A DNA stretch of 41,803 bases from Meridianimarinicoccus roseus (lineage in GTDB: Bacteria; Pseudomonadota; Alphaproteobacteria; Rhodobacterales; Rhodobacteraceae). Shown piece by piece: positions 8,296 to 16,883 of the stretch. The translations under genes were made by a program, and so were the position numbers. The notes under the pieces are model-generated. The model was not told where the DNA came from, did not search any database, and saw only the letters and a list, made by a program, of their open reading frames with translations. The stretch is from NCBI RefSeq assembly GCF_003172915.1, contig NZ_QGKU01000042.1, positions 1-41,803 on the forward strand, written 5' to 3'. Each line of letters opens with the position of its first letter. The stretch's first letter is position 1.

Positions 8296-8757
8296 TTATC
8301 GGGAGCACGAGTTCGGCACTTCGGGCCTTAGCGTCAAAAGCGCGCTCAGGCCGCAATTCCCCTGCACCAGATCGCGCAGCGTGACCATGTCGAGTTCGTG
8401 GTAAAAGGCATCTAGGGCGCGCTCGATATAACGTTTCAGGCGGCAGGTTTTACTCAAGGGACAGGTGTTGGTGACCTCGTCGAAACACTCGGCAAAAGGA
8501 ATATCGGCCTCGAACAGACGGAAGACGGCGCCGATGGATACCTTGTCGGCGGCCAAGGCAAGGGAGAACCCGCCAGAGCGACCGCGCACGGTGGACACAT
8601 AGCCATCGGCCTGAAGTCGTTGCACCACATGTGCCGCATGGTTGGTGGAACAGTTGCACAGTTCCGCGACCTCGGCCGTCTTGAGCACGCGATCGGGGTT
8701 TTCGGCGCAGGTCATCAGGATGCGCGCGGCAAGGTTGGTTCGGATGGTCAATCGCAT
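8296..8757 (-). CDS. NsrR-like Rrf2-family iron-sulfur regulator
   Basis: A 153-residue Rrf2 regulator. The N-terminal winged HTH (MRLTIRTNLAARILM, CNCSTNHAAHVVQRL, VRGRSGGFSLA) is typical. Three cysteines in the C-terminal half (Cys91, Cys99, Cys105) have the spacing expected for cluster ligands in NsrR-type NO sensors. Its start ATG at 8757 is chosen because homologues begin MRLT; the frame is open further upstream but without family sequence. It diverges from cydDC, 100 bases away, so it probably controls the cytochrome bd genes in response to NO or redox state. IscR is less likely given the cysteine spacing and context. Confidence 0.85.
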   Translation of the reverse strand: MRLTIRTNLAARILMTCAENPDRVLKTAEVAELCNCSTNHAAHVVQRLQADGYVSTVRGRSGGFSLALAADKVSIGAVFRLFEADIPFAECFDEVTNTCPLSKTCRLKRYIERALDAFYHELDMVTLRDLVQGNCGLSALLTLRPEVPNSCSR

Positions 8758-8771
8758 GGAGGTTTCCGGGT

Positions 8772-8786
8772 CATCTGGCCAAGATG
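8772..8786. promoter_or_regulatory. Candidate Rrf2 operator, palindrome
   Basis: CATCT-GGCCA-AGATG, a 5-bp inverted repeat with a 5-base spacer, lies 15 bases upstream of the Rrf2 regulator start in the divergent region with cydD. Its position suits autoregulation. NsrR sites in other bacteria contain AAGATG/CATCTT-like halves, but in the opposite orientation, so this is tentative. Confidence 0.35.
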
Positions 8787-8808
8787 GGACGAAAATGCCG
8801 GAAAAGCC

Positions 8809-8822
8809 TTGCGCCAGATCAA
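8809..8822. promoter_or_regulatory. FNR-like half-conserved box upstream of cydD
   Basis: TTGCG-CCAG-ATCAA compared with the FNR/FnrL consensus TTGAT-N4-ATCAA: one half is exact and the other has two mismatches. It is 36 bases upstream of the cydD start. The same CCAG spacer occurs in the better box ahead of cydA. Confidence 0.35.
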
Positions 8823-8857
8823 ATCGGCTCGGCCAAGTTCCGCTTAAACACGCATCC

Positions 8858-10498
8858 ATGATACGGAAAAAACCAAGGGGTCCTTCGGCCCCCAAGGATC
8901 ACCCCAGCGCGAACGAGACCGCGGGCAGCCTGTTGGCGGTGCTGTCCAGTTTGGTCTGGTTGGGGGTCGCCGCGGTGATCGCACGGGTCTTCGGCGATCT
9001 CATGGCGGATCAGCCCGTCGAGGTCTGGCGCACCGGTCTGTGGATCGTGCTACTCTGGGGCTTGCGCGCAACGCTCGACATGGCGGCGCAAGGGATGCTG
9101 GCCCGGGCGGCGGATGCGCGCATTGCTGTCCTAAGGCACGAGATCGTGACGGCAGAGGCGCAGGCAGCCACACCATCCGCGCTGGGGGGCGCAGGCGCCA
9201 TCGCGGCGCTGACCCACGAAAAGCTGGAGGCGCTGCGCCCGGCCCTGCTGCGCTACCGACCGGCCCGGATGCGGGTGATGGTGCTGCCCCCGGTGATCCT
9301 GTGCATTGCGGCCTGGCACAGTTGGGCGGTCGCCCTCGTTCTTCTGCTGGCCGGTCCGTTGATCCCGGTATTCATGGCCCTGGTGGGCTGGGCCGCGAAG
9401 GAGGCCAGTGCGCGGCAGTTGCAGGAAGTCGGCCAATTGAGCGACTTGCTGGTCGAACGGCTCGCGGCGTTGTCCGACCTGCGGTTGATCGGGGCCGGCC
9501 CCGCAACGGTGGACAGCTTTGCCCAGGCCAGCGATGACTTGCGCGTGCGCACCATGGCGGTGTTGCGCATCGCTTTCCTGTCGTCGACGGTGCTGGAGTT
9601 CTTCTCGGCCGTCGGCGTGGCCATGGTCGCGATCTGGGTGGGGTTCTCCTTGCTGGGAGAGCTGAGCTGGGGCGGCTGGGGCGACGTCCTGAAGCCGACT
9701 GTCGGCCTGTACCTGCTGCTGCTTGCGCCCGAATTCTTCAGGCCCCTGCGCGATCTCGCCGCGGCCTGGCATGACAAATCCGGTGCGGATGCAGTGATGG
9801 ACGAGGTCGCGACCTGGCGCGCCGAGATGCGCCCGCGGCGCCTGGGGCGCGGAGAGGCGGTTTCGCCCTGCCCCATGACGACGTTGGAGACCAGGGGCCT
9901 GGGTCACAGGGGTGTCGTCTATCCCGATATCCGGCTGGAACCCGGCGACAGCCTTGCGATCGAGGGACCGAGCGGTTCGGGCAAGACGACCCTGCTGCGC
10001 CTGATCGCTGGGGTGGAGCGGCCGGCCGAAGGCCTGATCCTGATCGGAGGCGTGCCCTTGTCGGACGAGACGGCAGATGCTTGGCGCGCCGGGATCGGGT
10101 GGATGCCGCAGGCACCGCATTTCGTGAACGGATCGCTGCGCCACAACATTGGCTTCGGCGCGGCCGTGACGAAGGAAACGCTGGAGGCCGCCCGTCTGAC
10201 GGACGTGATCGACCTGCTACTCCGCGGCGATCTGACCCGCTTGGGCGAACGCGGCGCGGGATTGTCCGGCGGGGAGGCGCGGCGCGTGACGCTGGCGCGG
10301 GCCATGCACGGCAACCCGGGGCTTCTGATGGCCGATGAGCCAACGGCGGATCTGGATCCAGAGACCGCGCAACTCGTCAGCGACAGCCTGCTGCGATTTG
10401 CTGACGCGGGCGGAACGCTGGTTGTATCCACCCATGACACTGCGCTGGCCGCACGGATGGCGCAGAGGATCACGATAGACCGGAGTGCGGCGGCATGA
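8858..10498 (+). CDS. cydD: Heterodimeric ABC exporter, subunit CydD
   Basis: One half of the CydDC exporter, an inner-membrane ABC transporter that exports cysteine and glutathione in E. coli and is needed to assemble cytochrome bd. It has an N-terminal membrane domain with about six hydrophobic segments and a C-terminal ATPase domain: Walker A GPSGSGKTT, signature LSGGEARR, Walker B LLMADEPTADLD, H-loop STHD. 546 residues from the ATG at 8858 (MIRKKPRG); the frame is open upstream but that part is antisense to the Rrf2 gene. Its TGA overlaps the cydC ATG (ATGA), so the two are translationally coupled. Confidence 0.92.
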   Translation: MIRKKPRGPSAPKDHPSANETAGSLLAVLSSLVWLGVAAVIARVFGDLMADQPVEVWRTGLWIVLLWGLRATLDMAAQGMLARAADARIAVLRHEIVTAEAQAATPSALGGAGAIAALTHEKLEALRPALLRYRPARMRVMVLPPVILCIAAWHSWAVALVLLLAGPLIPVFMALVGWAAKEASARQLQEVGQLSDLLVERLAALSDLRLIGAGPATVDSFAQASDDLRVRTMAVLRIAFLSSTVLEFFSAVGVAMVAIWVGFSLLGELSWGGWGDVLKPTVGLYLLLLAPEFFRPLRDLAAAWHDKSGADAVMDEVATWRAEMRPRRLGRGEAVSPCPMTTLETRGLGHRGVVYPDIRLEPGDSLAIEGPSGSGKTTLLRLIAGVERPAEGLILIGGVPLSDETADAWRAGIGWMPQAPHFVNGSLRHNIGFGAAVTKETLEAARLTDVIDLLLRGDLTRLGERGAGLSGGEARRVTLARAMHGNPGLLMADEPTADLDPETAQLVSDSLLRFADAGGTLVVSTHDTALAARMAQRITIDRSAAA

Positions 10499-12141
10499 AG
10501 GCGCTCTTGTCGGTCATCATCGCCATTTCGCGCGCCGAACGGGTAGCGCTGTCATATGGTCTTGCGCTGTCGATCGCCGTGTTGGTGATGGGCGTTGCCC
10601 TGTTGGCTCTCTCGGGGTGGTTCATCATGGCCACCGCCGCCGCAGGCATTGCGGGAATCGGCGTCCTGTTCAACGTCTTTGCACCCTCGGCCATGGTGCG
10701 GTTCCTCGCGTTGGGGCGGACCGCGGCCCGTTACGGCGAGCGTGTGCTGACCCATGATGCCACACTGCGCGCGGTGTCGGGCCTGCGGGTCGCGCTATTG
10801 CGCGGCGTGCTGATGCGACCGCACCGCGCGCTGGAACAGCTGCGTGCGGCGTCGGAGCTGAACCGCATCACCGCCGACACGGAGGCATTGGACGGGGCGC
10901 TGCTGCGTTTGGTCCTGCCTGCCTTGGCCGGATGGATCACGATCCTTGCGGCGTCGCTTCTGCTGTGGTGGCTGGTGGCCCCCACCATGGCGCTGATCCT
11001 GGGTGCGGGCTACCTCGTCCTGCCGACGGTGATCTTCCTCGCGGGCCAGAAGGTCGCGAAACGCCCTGCCCGGCTGGCTGAGGCCGCGTTACAGATTGGG
11101 CGCAGCCGAATGGTCGATCTGGTCTTGGGGCGGGATGATCTTGCCGTCTTTGGCCAGTTGCCTCGCGCCACCCGAGGGGCGCAGGACGCCTTCGACCGGG
11201 CGGCAGAGGCGCGCAGGCAGCTCGACCGGATCGACCGCATCACGGGGATGCTGCTGGACATGGTGAGCGCGTTGGTGACGGTGGGCTGCCTTCTGAGCGG
11301 GATCGCACTGGTTCAAGCGGGCACGATTTCCGTGGCTACGGCAGCCATCGGCGTCTTTGCCGCGCTGGCGCTGGCCGAAGCAGTGGCCTCGGTTCGGCGG
11401 GCCTTGACCGAAATCGGGCGCATGACACAGGCCGCGCGGCGCATCGGCCCGGCGCTGCGTGCTCATGCCCCACAGGCGTCGGACGCCCCTGTCCTGGCTT
11501 CGGACACGGGTTTGGAAATGCGCGATGCCGCCATCGAGGTGTCTGGTCGACCACTGTTTAGGCCGGTGTCCCTGTCGGTCCGGCCCGGCGAGACCGTCGT
11601 GCTGCAAGGCGCCAGCGGGAGCGGCAAGAGCACGCTGCTGCTCATGGCGGTCGGCGCGCTGTCCCCTTCGCGGGGTCAGGTAAGCCTGTTCGGGGCCGAT
11701 CCGTCGCGACTGCCTATGGAGACGGTGACGGAAAGCGCCGTCCTCGTGACGCAGCGTGCGGTCCTGATCTCGGGCACCGTGGCGGCGAACCTGCGGCTTG
11801 CCGCGCCCGAGGCCCGCGACGACGCGCTCTGGGCCGCGTTGGAGGCCACGTGCCTGGCTGATACCCTGCGCGGCCGTGGCGGTCTGGACCTGCGGCTAGG
11901 CGCGCGCGGGGCCGGGCTTTCGGGGGGGGAAGCGCGCCGACTGGTCTTGGCGCGCGCGATCCTGCGGACGCCGCGGCTTCTGCTCCTCGACGAACCTACG
12001 GAGGGGCTGGACGAGGCAACAGCCCGCCGTGTCATGGCCGGTTTGCGACAGGCCTGTCCTGATGCTGCCTTCCTTGTTGCGGCACATCATGCGGCCGAAC
12101 GGGATCAGGCCGACCGCATCGTCGAGGTCGCGCGCGCCTGA
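10495..12141 (+). CDS. cydC: Heterodimeric ABC exporter, subunit CydC
   Basis: The partner half of CydDC, 548 residues. The membrane domain carries conserved SGWFIMATAAAGIAG and APSAMVRFLALGRTAARYGERV segments near its start. The ATPase domain has Walker A GASGSGKST, signature LSGGEARR, Walker B LLLLDEPTEGLD and an H-loop AAHH. It starts on the ATGA overlap with cydD. The order cydD-cydC-cydA-cydB-cydX is a complete cytochrome bd assembly and structural set. Confidence 0.92.
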   Translation: MKALLSVIIAISRAERVALSYGLALSIAVLVMGVALLALSGWFIMATAAAGIAGIGVLFNVFAPSAMVRFLALGRTAARYGERVLTHDATLRAVSGLRVALLRGVLMRPHRALEQLRAASELNRITADTEALDGALLRLVLPALAGWITILAASLLLWWLVAPTMALILGAGYLVLPTVIFLAGQKVAKRPARLAEAALQIGRSRMVDLVLGRDDLAVFGQLPRATRGAQDAFDRAAEARRQLDRIDRITGMLLDMVSALVTVGCLLSGIALVQAGTISVATAAIGVFAALALAEAVASVRRALTEIGRMTQAARRIGPALRAHAPQASDAPVLASDTGLEMRDAAIEVSGRPLFRPVSLSVRPGETVVLQGASGSGKSTLLLMAVGALSPSRGQVSLFGADPSRLPMETVTESAVLVTQRAVLISGTVAANLRLAAPEARDDALWAALEATCLADTLRGRGGLDLRLGARGAGLSGGEARRLVLARAILRTPRLLLLDEPTEGLDEATARRVMAGLRQACPDAAFLVAAHHAAERDQADRIVEVARA

Positions 12142-12179
12142 CCGGACGCAGGAAATAATTCCAACTGCGGAATGTGAAT

Positions 12180-12193
12180 TTGATCCAGATCAT
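12180..12193. promoter_or_regulatory. FNR/FnrL-type box upstream of cydA
   Basis: TTGAT-CCAG-ATCAT matches the FNR consensus TTGAT-N4-ATCAA except for the last base. It is about 80 bases upstream of the cydA start, a normal position for activation. Cytochrome bd genes are commonly switched on by FNR-type sensors at low oxygen. Confidence 0.65.
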
Positions 12194-12272
12194 TCTCGTA
12201 TCTTGAATGCGGAATATAACGGTCGAAAATCTGCACCTGTGATGCGGGTTATCAACCGAAAGGATCACGCTC

Positions 12273-13898
12273 ATGGAGATCGGACTGATCGAGCTGTCGC
12301 GCCTACAATTCGCGATGACGGCCATGTATCACTTTCTCTTCGTGCCGCTGACGTTGGGTCTGTCGATCCTCGTGGCGATCATGGAGACCGTCTATGTGAT
12401 GACGAACCGGCCCATCTGGCGCCAGATGACCAAGTTCTGGGGCACGCTGTTCGGCATCAACTTCGTCCTCGGGGTCGCCACCGGCATCACCATGGAATTC
12501 CAGTTCGGGATGAACTGGTCGTATTACTCCCACTACGTCGGTGACATCTTCGGCGCGCCGTTGGCCATCGAAGGACTGATGGCCTTCTTCCTCGAGGCCA
12601 CCTTCGTGGGGCTCTTCTTCTTCGGCTGGGACAAGCTGTCGAAGGTGCAGCACCTTGTCGTCGCCTGGCTGGTGGCCATCGGGTCAAACTTCTCGGCGCT
12701 GTGGATCCTGATCGCCAATGGCTGGATGCAGAACCCGGTGGGAGCAGAGTTCAACCCCGACACAATGCGGATGGAGATGACCTCCTTCTTCGACGTGGTC
12801 TTCAACGAGGTTGCGCAGGCCAAATTCGTGCATACGGTGTCAGCGGGCTATGTGACGGCGGCGGTCTTCGTGCTTGGCGTCTCCGCGCTCTACCTGATCC
12901 AGGACCGCCACAAGGACCTGGCGCGGCGGTCGATCGCGGTGGCGTCTTCCTTCGGCCTTGCGGCGGCGCTTTCCGTCGTGGTTCTGGGCGATGAATCAGG
13001 CTATTCCGCCAGCCACACCCAGAAGATGAAACTCGCCGCAATCGAGGCAATGTGGGAAACGGAGCCCGCGCCAGCGCATTTCACCCTCGTCGGCTTTCCC
13101 GACCAGGAAGCGCGCGAGACGCATTACGCGGTGCATATCCCCTGGGCCATGGGGCTGATCGGCACGCGCTCCCTAACTGAGGAAATTCCCGGCATCAACG
13201 ACCTGGTGACCGAGGCCGAAGAGCGCATCCGCCGTGGCATCATCGCGTATGATGCGCTCATGACCATCCGCGAGACGCGCGGCAATGTCCCGGACGAGGC
13301 GCGCGCCGTCTTTGAACAGAACTCCGATGACCTGGGCTTCGCCTTCCTGCTCAAGCGCTACGTCGTAGACCCGCGCACGGCGACCGGCGCGCAGATCGCT
13401 CAGGCCGCCGAAGACACCATTCCGCGCGTCTTTCCGCTGTTCTGGGCCTTCCGTTTCATGGTGGCATTGGGCTTCAGCTTCATCGCGGTGATGGCCTATT
13501 TCTTCTACCGCGCGTCGTTCAGGAACATGCAGTTCCCGCGCTGGTCGCTTTATGCAGCCGTTGCGATCATTCCGACGCCGTGGATCGCAGCCGAGCTGGG
13601 CTGGTTCGTCGCGGAATTCGGCCGCCAGCCCTGGACAGTGGACGGAGTATTGCCGACAGCGATGTCGGCTTCGCACCTGTCCATCGCGGATCTGCTGATC
13701 ACGCTGGCGGGCTTCATCCTCTTCTACACCGTGCTCTTCGTGATCGAGGTCAGACTGATGGTGAAATACATCCGCAAGGGCCCGTTCCAGGACGTAGAAG
13801 AAACCGACGCCTGGCAGGCCCGCCACGAGGCCCGGTTGCGCCAAACCCCCGGTGCGCCCAGCCCATCTGCATCACCCCTTTCGACACCGGCGGAGTAA
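12273..13898 (+). CDS. cydA: Cytochrome bd ubiquinol oxidase subunit I
   Basis: Catalytic subunit of the bd-type quinol oxidase in the inner membrane; it oxidises quinol and reduces O2 to water without pumping protons. 541 residues with about nine membrane helices. The N-terminal block LSRLQFAMTAMYHFLFVPLTLG contains the high-spin haem b595 histidine, broken here only by family context; GRQPW (about residue 450) is the conserved signature. The loop after the KLAAIEAMWET motif is long enough for the Q loop of the L type. Start at 12273 has an AAAGGA Shine-Dalgarno. cydB follows after five bases. Confidence 0.95.
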   Translation: MEIGLIELSRLQFAMTAMYHFLFVPLTLGLSILVAIMETVYVMTNRPIWRQMTKFWGTLFGINFVLGVATGITMEFQFGMNWSYYSHYVGDIFGAPLAIEGLMAFFLEATFVGLFFFGWDKLSKVQHLVVAWLVAIGSNFSALWILIANGWMQNPVGAEFNPDTMRMEMTSFFDVVFNEVAQAKFVHTVSAGYVTAAVFVLGVSALYLIQDRHKDLARRSIAVASSFGLAAALSVVVLGDESGYSASHTQKMKLAAIEAMWETEPAPAHFTLVGFPDQEARETHYAVHIPWAMGLIGTRSLTEEIPGINDLVTEAEERIRRGIIAYDALMTIRETRGNVPDEARAVFEQNSDDLGFAFLLKRYVVDPRTATGAQIAQAAEDTIPRVFPLFWAFRFMVALGFSFIAVMAYFFYRASFRNMQFPRWSLYAAVAIIPTPWIAAELGWFVAEFGRQPWTVDGVLPTAMSASHLSIADLLITLAGFILFYTVLFVIEVRLMVKYIRKGPFQDVEETDAWQARHEARLRQTPGAPSPSASPLSTPAE

Positions 13899-13903
13899 CT
13901 CTC

Positions 13904-15067
13904 ATGATCCTGCATGAAATGATCGACTACGACACACTGCGTGTCATCTGGTGGGCGCTTCTGGGCGTGTTGCTGATCGGATTTGCCCTTACGGACGGGT
14001 TCGATATGGGCGCGGGTGCGCTGCTGCCCTTTGTCGCCAAGACCGATACGGAGCGCCGCGTCGTCATCAACACCGTCGGTCCGGTCTGGGAAGGGAACCA
14101 AGTCTGGTTCATCCTAGGCGGTGGCGCAATCTTCGCGGCCTGGCCGCCGCTTTACGCAGTGTCGTTCAGCGGCTTCTACCTGGCGATGTTCGTCGTCCTG
14201 GCGGCCTTCATCGTGCGCCCTGTGGCGTTCAAGTACCGCTCCAAGCGCGATGACGCGACATGGCGCGCGCGCTGGGACTGGGCGTTGTTCGCAGGGGGCG
14301 CGGTGCCCGCGCTGATCTTTGGCGTGGCGGTGGGGAATGTCCTGCTGGGCGTGCCTTTCTACCTGACCGACGACCTGATGCCGATGTATGACGGCAGCTT
14401 TTACGGCAAGTTCCTTGGCCTCTTGCGGCCCTTTGCGATCCTGGCGGGTGTCGTGTCCTTCTCCATGCTGCTGATGCATGGCGCGGCATGGCTGACGCTG
14501 AAGACCGAAGGCCCGATCGCCGAGCGCGCCCGCCGTATCGGAGCGGTGGCCGGTATGACGGCAGCTGGCGGCTACGCGCTGGCAGGGCTGTGGCTGGCCG
14601 TGGGGATCGACGGGTTTGCACTGGTGAACGACGTGGTCCCGGCGGGGCCGTCCAACCCGCTCTTTTCCGAGGTCAGCCGCGAAGGGTCGTGGCTCACGGC
14701 CTACTGGTTGCGGCCTTGGATCATCGTCGCACCGGTCATGGGCTTCGTCGGCATTGCACTCGCGGTGATGGGGCTGCGGGCGGGGCGCGAAGTCTCCACC
14801 CTGCTGTGGTCGAAGATGGCGATCACCGGCATCATCGCCTCGGTCGGGCTGACGATGTTCCCCTTCATCCTGCCCTCTACGGTGGCCCCGGACAGTTCGC
14901 TGACCGTCTGGGATGCCTCAAGCTCCCACCAGACGCTGTTCATCATGCTGGTCTGTGCGCTGATCTTCATGCCGCTGATCCTTGCCTACACCTCGTGGGT
15001 CTACAAGGTGCTCTGGGGCAAAGTCACCGAGGCAGACGTCAACGAAAACGCCGATACGCTGTACTGA
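13904..15067 (+). CDS. cydB: Cytochrome bd ubiquinol oxidase subunit II
   Basis: Second subunit of cytochrome bd, 387 residues with about nine hydrophobic segments. Family marks are IWWALLGVLLIGFALTDGFD near the start, GPVWEGNQVWFILGGGA, and the late block SSSHQTLFIMLVCALIFMP. It starts at the ATG at 13904, five bases after the cydA stop; an upstream open frame is antisense-like and has no family sequence. It is followed 13 bases later by cydX. Confidence 0.95.
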   Translation: MILHEMIDYDTLRVIWWALLGVLLIGFALTDGFDMGAGALLPFVAKTDTERRVVINTVGPVWEGNQVWFILGGGAIFAAWPPLYAVSFSGFYLAMFVVLAAFIVRPVAFKYRSKRDDATWRARWDWALFAGGAVPALIFGVAVGNVLLGVPFYLTDDLMPMYDGSFYGKFLGLLRPFAILAGVVSFSMLLMHGAAWLTLKTEGPIAERARRIGAVAGMTAAGGYALAGLWLAVGIDGFALVNDVVPAGPSNPLFSEVSREGSWLTAYWLRPWIIVAPVMGFVGIALAVMGLRAGREVSTLLWSKMAITGIIASVGLTMFPFILPSTVAPDSSLTVWDASSSHQTLFIMLVCALIFMPLILAYTSWVYKVLWGKVTEADVNENADTLY

Positions 15068-15080
15068 AAGGACTGAAAAC

Positions 15081-15233
15081 ATGTGGTATTTTGCCTGGCT
15101 TCTTGGCCTCCCGCTCGCAGCTGCCTTTGCCGTCCTGAACGCCATGTGGCTGGAGCTGCGCAGCGACGCCTGCCTGTCCGACGAGGGCGACTGCCCGGTG
15201 GGCGAACACACCCACCGAACAGCCAGCCCGTGA
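15081..15233 (+). CDS. cydX: Small cytochrome bd subunit CydX
   Basis: A 50-residue single-helix membrane protein. The N-terminus MWYFAWLLGLPLAAAFAVLNAMWLE matches the CydX/YbgT pattern (MWYFAWxLG...NAMWLE). This small subunit stabilises the haem groups of cytochrome bd in E. coli. The ATG at 15081 has AAAGGA upstream and sits 13 bases after cydB. The C-terminal tail after the helix is long, and carries two cysteines (SDACLSDEGDC), a possible oddity. Confidence 0.85.
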   Translation: MWYFAWLLGLPLAAAFAVLNAMWLELRSDACLSDEGDCPVGEHTHRTASP

Positions 15234-15272
15234 AATTCGACCGGAGTGTAAGTCCTTTCCGCCCCGATCGAT

Positions 15273-15302
15273 GTCGGACCCGGTGACAGTGCCGGGTCCG
15301 AC
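15273..15302 (+). terminator. Hairpin after the cydX gene
   Basis: Perfect 11-bp stem GTCGGACCCGG / CCGGGTCCGAC with an eight-base loop, 40 bases after cydX. No T run follows. It would be the end of the cyd operon or a processing site. Confidence 0.55.
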
Positions 15303-15332
15303 CCTGATGCCCCCTGATCCCCGGATGACCTC

Positions 15333-16289
15333 ATGTCTGCCACGCCAACAGCCGAACCGCGCCTCGCACATTTTCCCGTGCCCTTCTTTGCCTCTGTCCT
15401 CGGGCTGTCGGGCCTGACAACGGCGCTGCACGCCGCAGGCTGGACCAGGGCAAGTCTTGCGATATTGGCGTTGACCATTGCGATCTTTGTCGCGCTCGCG
15501 GCAATCTATTTACTCAAAGCCCTTCGCCATCCAAAGGCCGTCGCCGCCGAATGGCAGCATCCCGTCAAACTCGCCTTCTTTCCGGCCTTCTCGATCTCGC
15601 TGCTGCTCATCGCCACGGCGCTTGCGCCGAGCGTGCCCGATGTCGCGCGCGGGATCTGGCTGATCGGGGCGCTGACACAGGCGGGTCTGACGCTGGCCGT
15701 GTTGTCCAACTGGATCGGAAACCGGGCATTCCAGGCCAACCACATCTCGCCGGCATGGTTCATACCGGCGGTGGGCAACGTGGTGGCCCCCATCGCTGGG
15801 GTGGGACTCGGCTTTCCCGAAACCTCATGGGTGTTCTTCGCAGCCGGGCTGATCTTCTGGATCGTGCTGCTTGTATTGGTGATGAACCGGCTGATCTTTC
15901 ACGACCCGCTACCAGGCCGAATGGTGCCGACGCTGGCCATCCTGATCGCACCGCCCGCCGTGGGCTTCCTTGCCTGGCTGCAACTGAACGGCGGCGTGCT
16001 GGATGGCTTTGCGCGCCTCCTCTATGCCGCGACGCTGGTCTTTCTCGGCCTTGCCCTGACGCAAGTCGGCAAGCTGCGCCGCCTGCCCTTCGGCCTGTCC
16101 CATTGGGCGCTGAGTTTTCCCGTCGCGGCCCTGACTCTGGCCACGCTGCGCTTTGCCGCGCTGACCGGCAGCTCCGCGCATTTCTGGGCCGGGCAGGCCG
16201 CGCTGATCGCATCGTGCCTGATCGTTGCCCTGCTTGGCGTTGCCACCCTGCGTGCCATGACCCGCGGCGAAATCTGTCGTCCCGAATAA
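15333..16289 (+). CDS. TDT/SLAC1-family anion transporter
   Basis: A 318-residue membrane protein with about ten hydrophobic segments. The sequence FPVPFFASVLGLSGLTTAL at the start, WFIPAVGNVVAPIAGVGL in the middle and PFGLSHWALSFPVAALTLAT late are the repeated helical hairpins of the TehA/SLAC1/Ssu1 (TDT) family of anion channels and exporters. Yeast Ssu1 exports sulfite; TehA homologues conduct anions. Because a persulfide dioxygenase (sulfite producer) and a DsrE-like protein are neighbours, sulfite or another sulfur anion is a reasonable guess, but tellurite or chloride transport cannot be excluded. Lies about 100 bases after cydX. Confidence 0.75.
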   Translation: MSATPTAEPRLAHFPVPFFASVLGLSGLTTALHAAGWTRASLAILALTIAIFVALAAIYLLKALRHPKAVAAEWQHPVKLAFFPAFSISLLLIATALAPSVPDVARGIWLIGALTQAGLTLAVLSNWIGNRAFQANHISPAWFIPAVGNVVAPIAGVGLGFPETSWVFFAAGLIFWIVLLVLVMNRLIFHDPLPGRMVPTLAILIAPPAVGFLAWLQLNGGVLDGFARLLYAATLVFLGLALTQVGKLRRLPFGLSHWALSFPVAALTLATLRFAALTGSSAHFWAGQAALIASCLIVALLGVATLRAMTRGEICRPE

Positions 16290-16317
16290 TCTTTCACCCC
16301 AATCCAAGGAGCTACCC

Positions 16318-16755
16318 ATGAAGACACTTGCACTGGCCACCGCCGCGGCGCTGAGCCTCGCCCTGCCTGCTGTGGCACAAGATAAGCCCGAGACGCTCGT
16401 CACCATCCTGACCGCGCCCGAGCCGCAGACACAGTTGATGGCGATGGTGCTTGCAGCCAATGCCGCGCAGCAGGGCGTGGCCCAGCACATCCTTCTATGC
16501 GGCCCGGCCGCCGACATCGCGCTGAAGGACGCACCCGAAACCGCGACTGCGCCACAGCCGCCGCGCGACATGAGCCCGCAAGGCCTGATGCGCAAAATCA
16601 TGGAAGGCCCGAACAACAGCGTCGAGGTCTGCGCGATCTACTTGCCGGGCAAAGGCGCGGACCAATCGGTACTGATCGACGGCGTGGGCGTTGCCGCCCC
16701 GGCGGCCATGGCGGGCGCCATGCTGGCCGAAAACACGCGGATCACCTCCTACTGA
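16318..16755 (+). CDS. Periplasmic DsrE-like sulfur-relay protein
   Basis: A 145-residue protein with a Sec signal peptide (cleavage near AVA-Q, residue 20). The mature part has the DsrE/TusD-like alpha/beta fold: TLVTILTAPEPQTQLMAMVLAANAAQQG, then HILLCGPAADIAL with Cys61, and VEVCAIYLPGKG with Cys105. DsrE-type proteins bind or pass sulfur on a cysteine in sulfur oxidation systems. The start is supported by AAGGAG. A hairpin follows (16769-16796). It stands beside a truncated flavocytochrome-c-type gene, which suggests a former sulfide oxidation unit. Confidence 0.7.
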   Translation: MKTLALATAAALSLALPAVAQDKPETLVTILTAPEPQTQLMAMVLAANAAQQGVAQHILLCGPAADIALKDAPETATAPQPPRDMSPQGLMRKIMEGPNNSVEVCAIYLPGKGADQSVLIDGVGVAAPAAMAGAMLAENTRITSY

Positions 16756-16768
16756 TCCGCCCCCGAGA

Positions 16769-16796
16769 CCCTCGCGCGGTCGCAACGGCGCGAGGG
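16769..16796 (+). terminator. Hairpin after the dsrE-like gene
   Basis: Perfect 9-bp stem CCCTCGCGC / GCGCGAGGG with a ten-base loop, followed by ATTTCAAAGGTTT, which is only weakly T-rich. Likely terminator. Confidence 0.55.
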
Positions 16797-16883
16797 ATTT
16801 CAAAGGTTTGTTATGTATCAAATACAAATTCTAAAAACATCATATGTATGCTGCGGAGTACACTCACTGCGAGGGAGGCGCCA

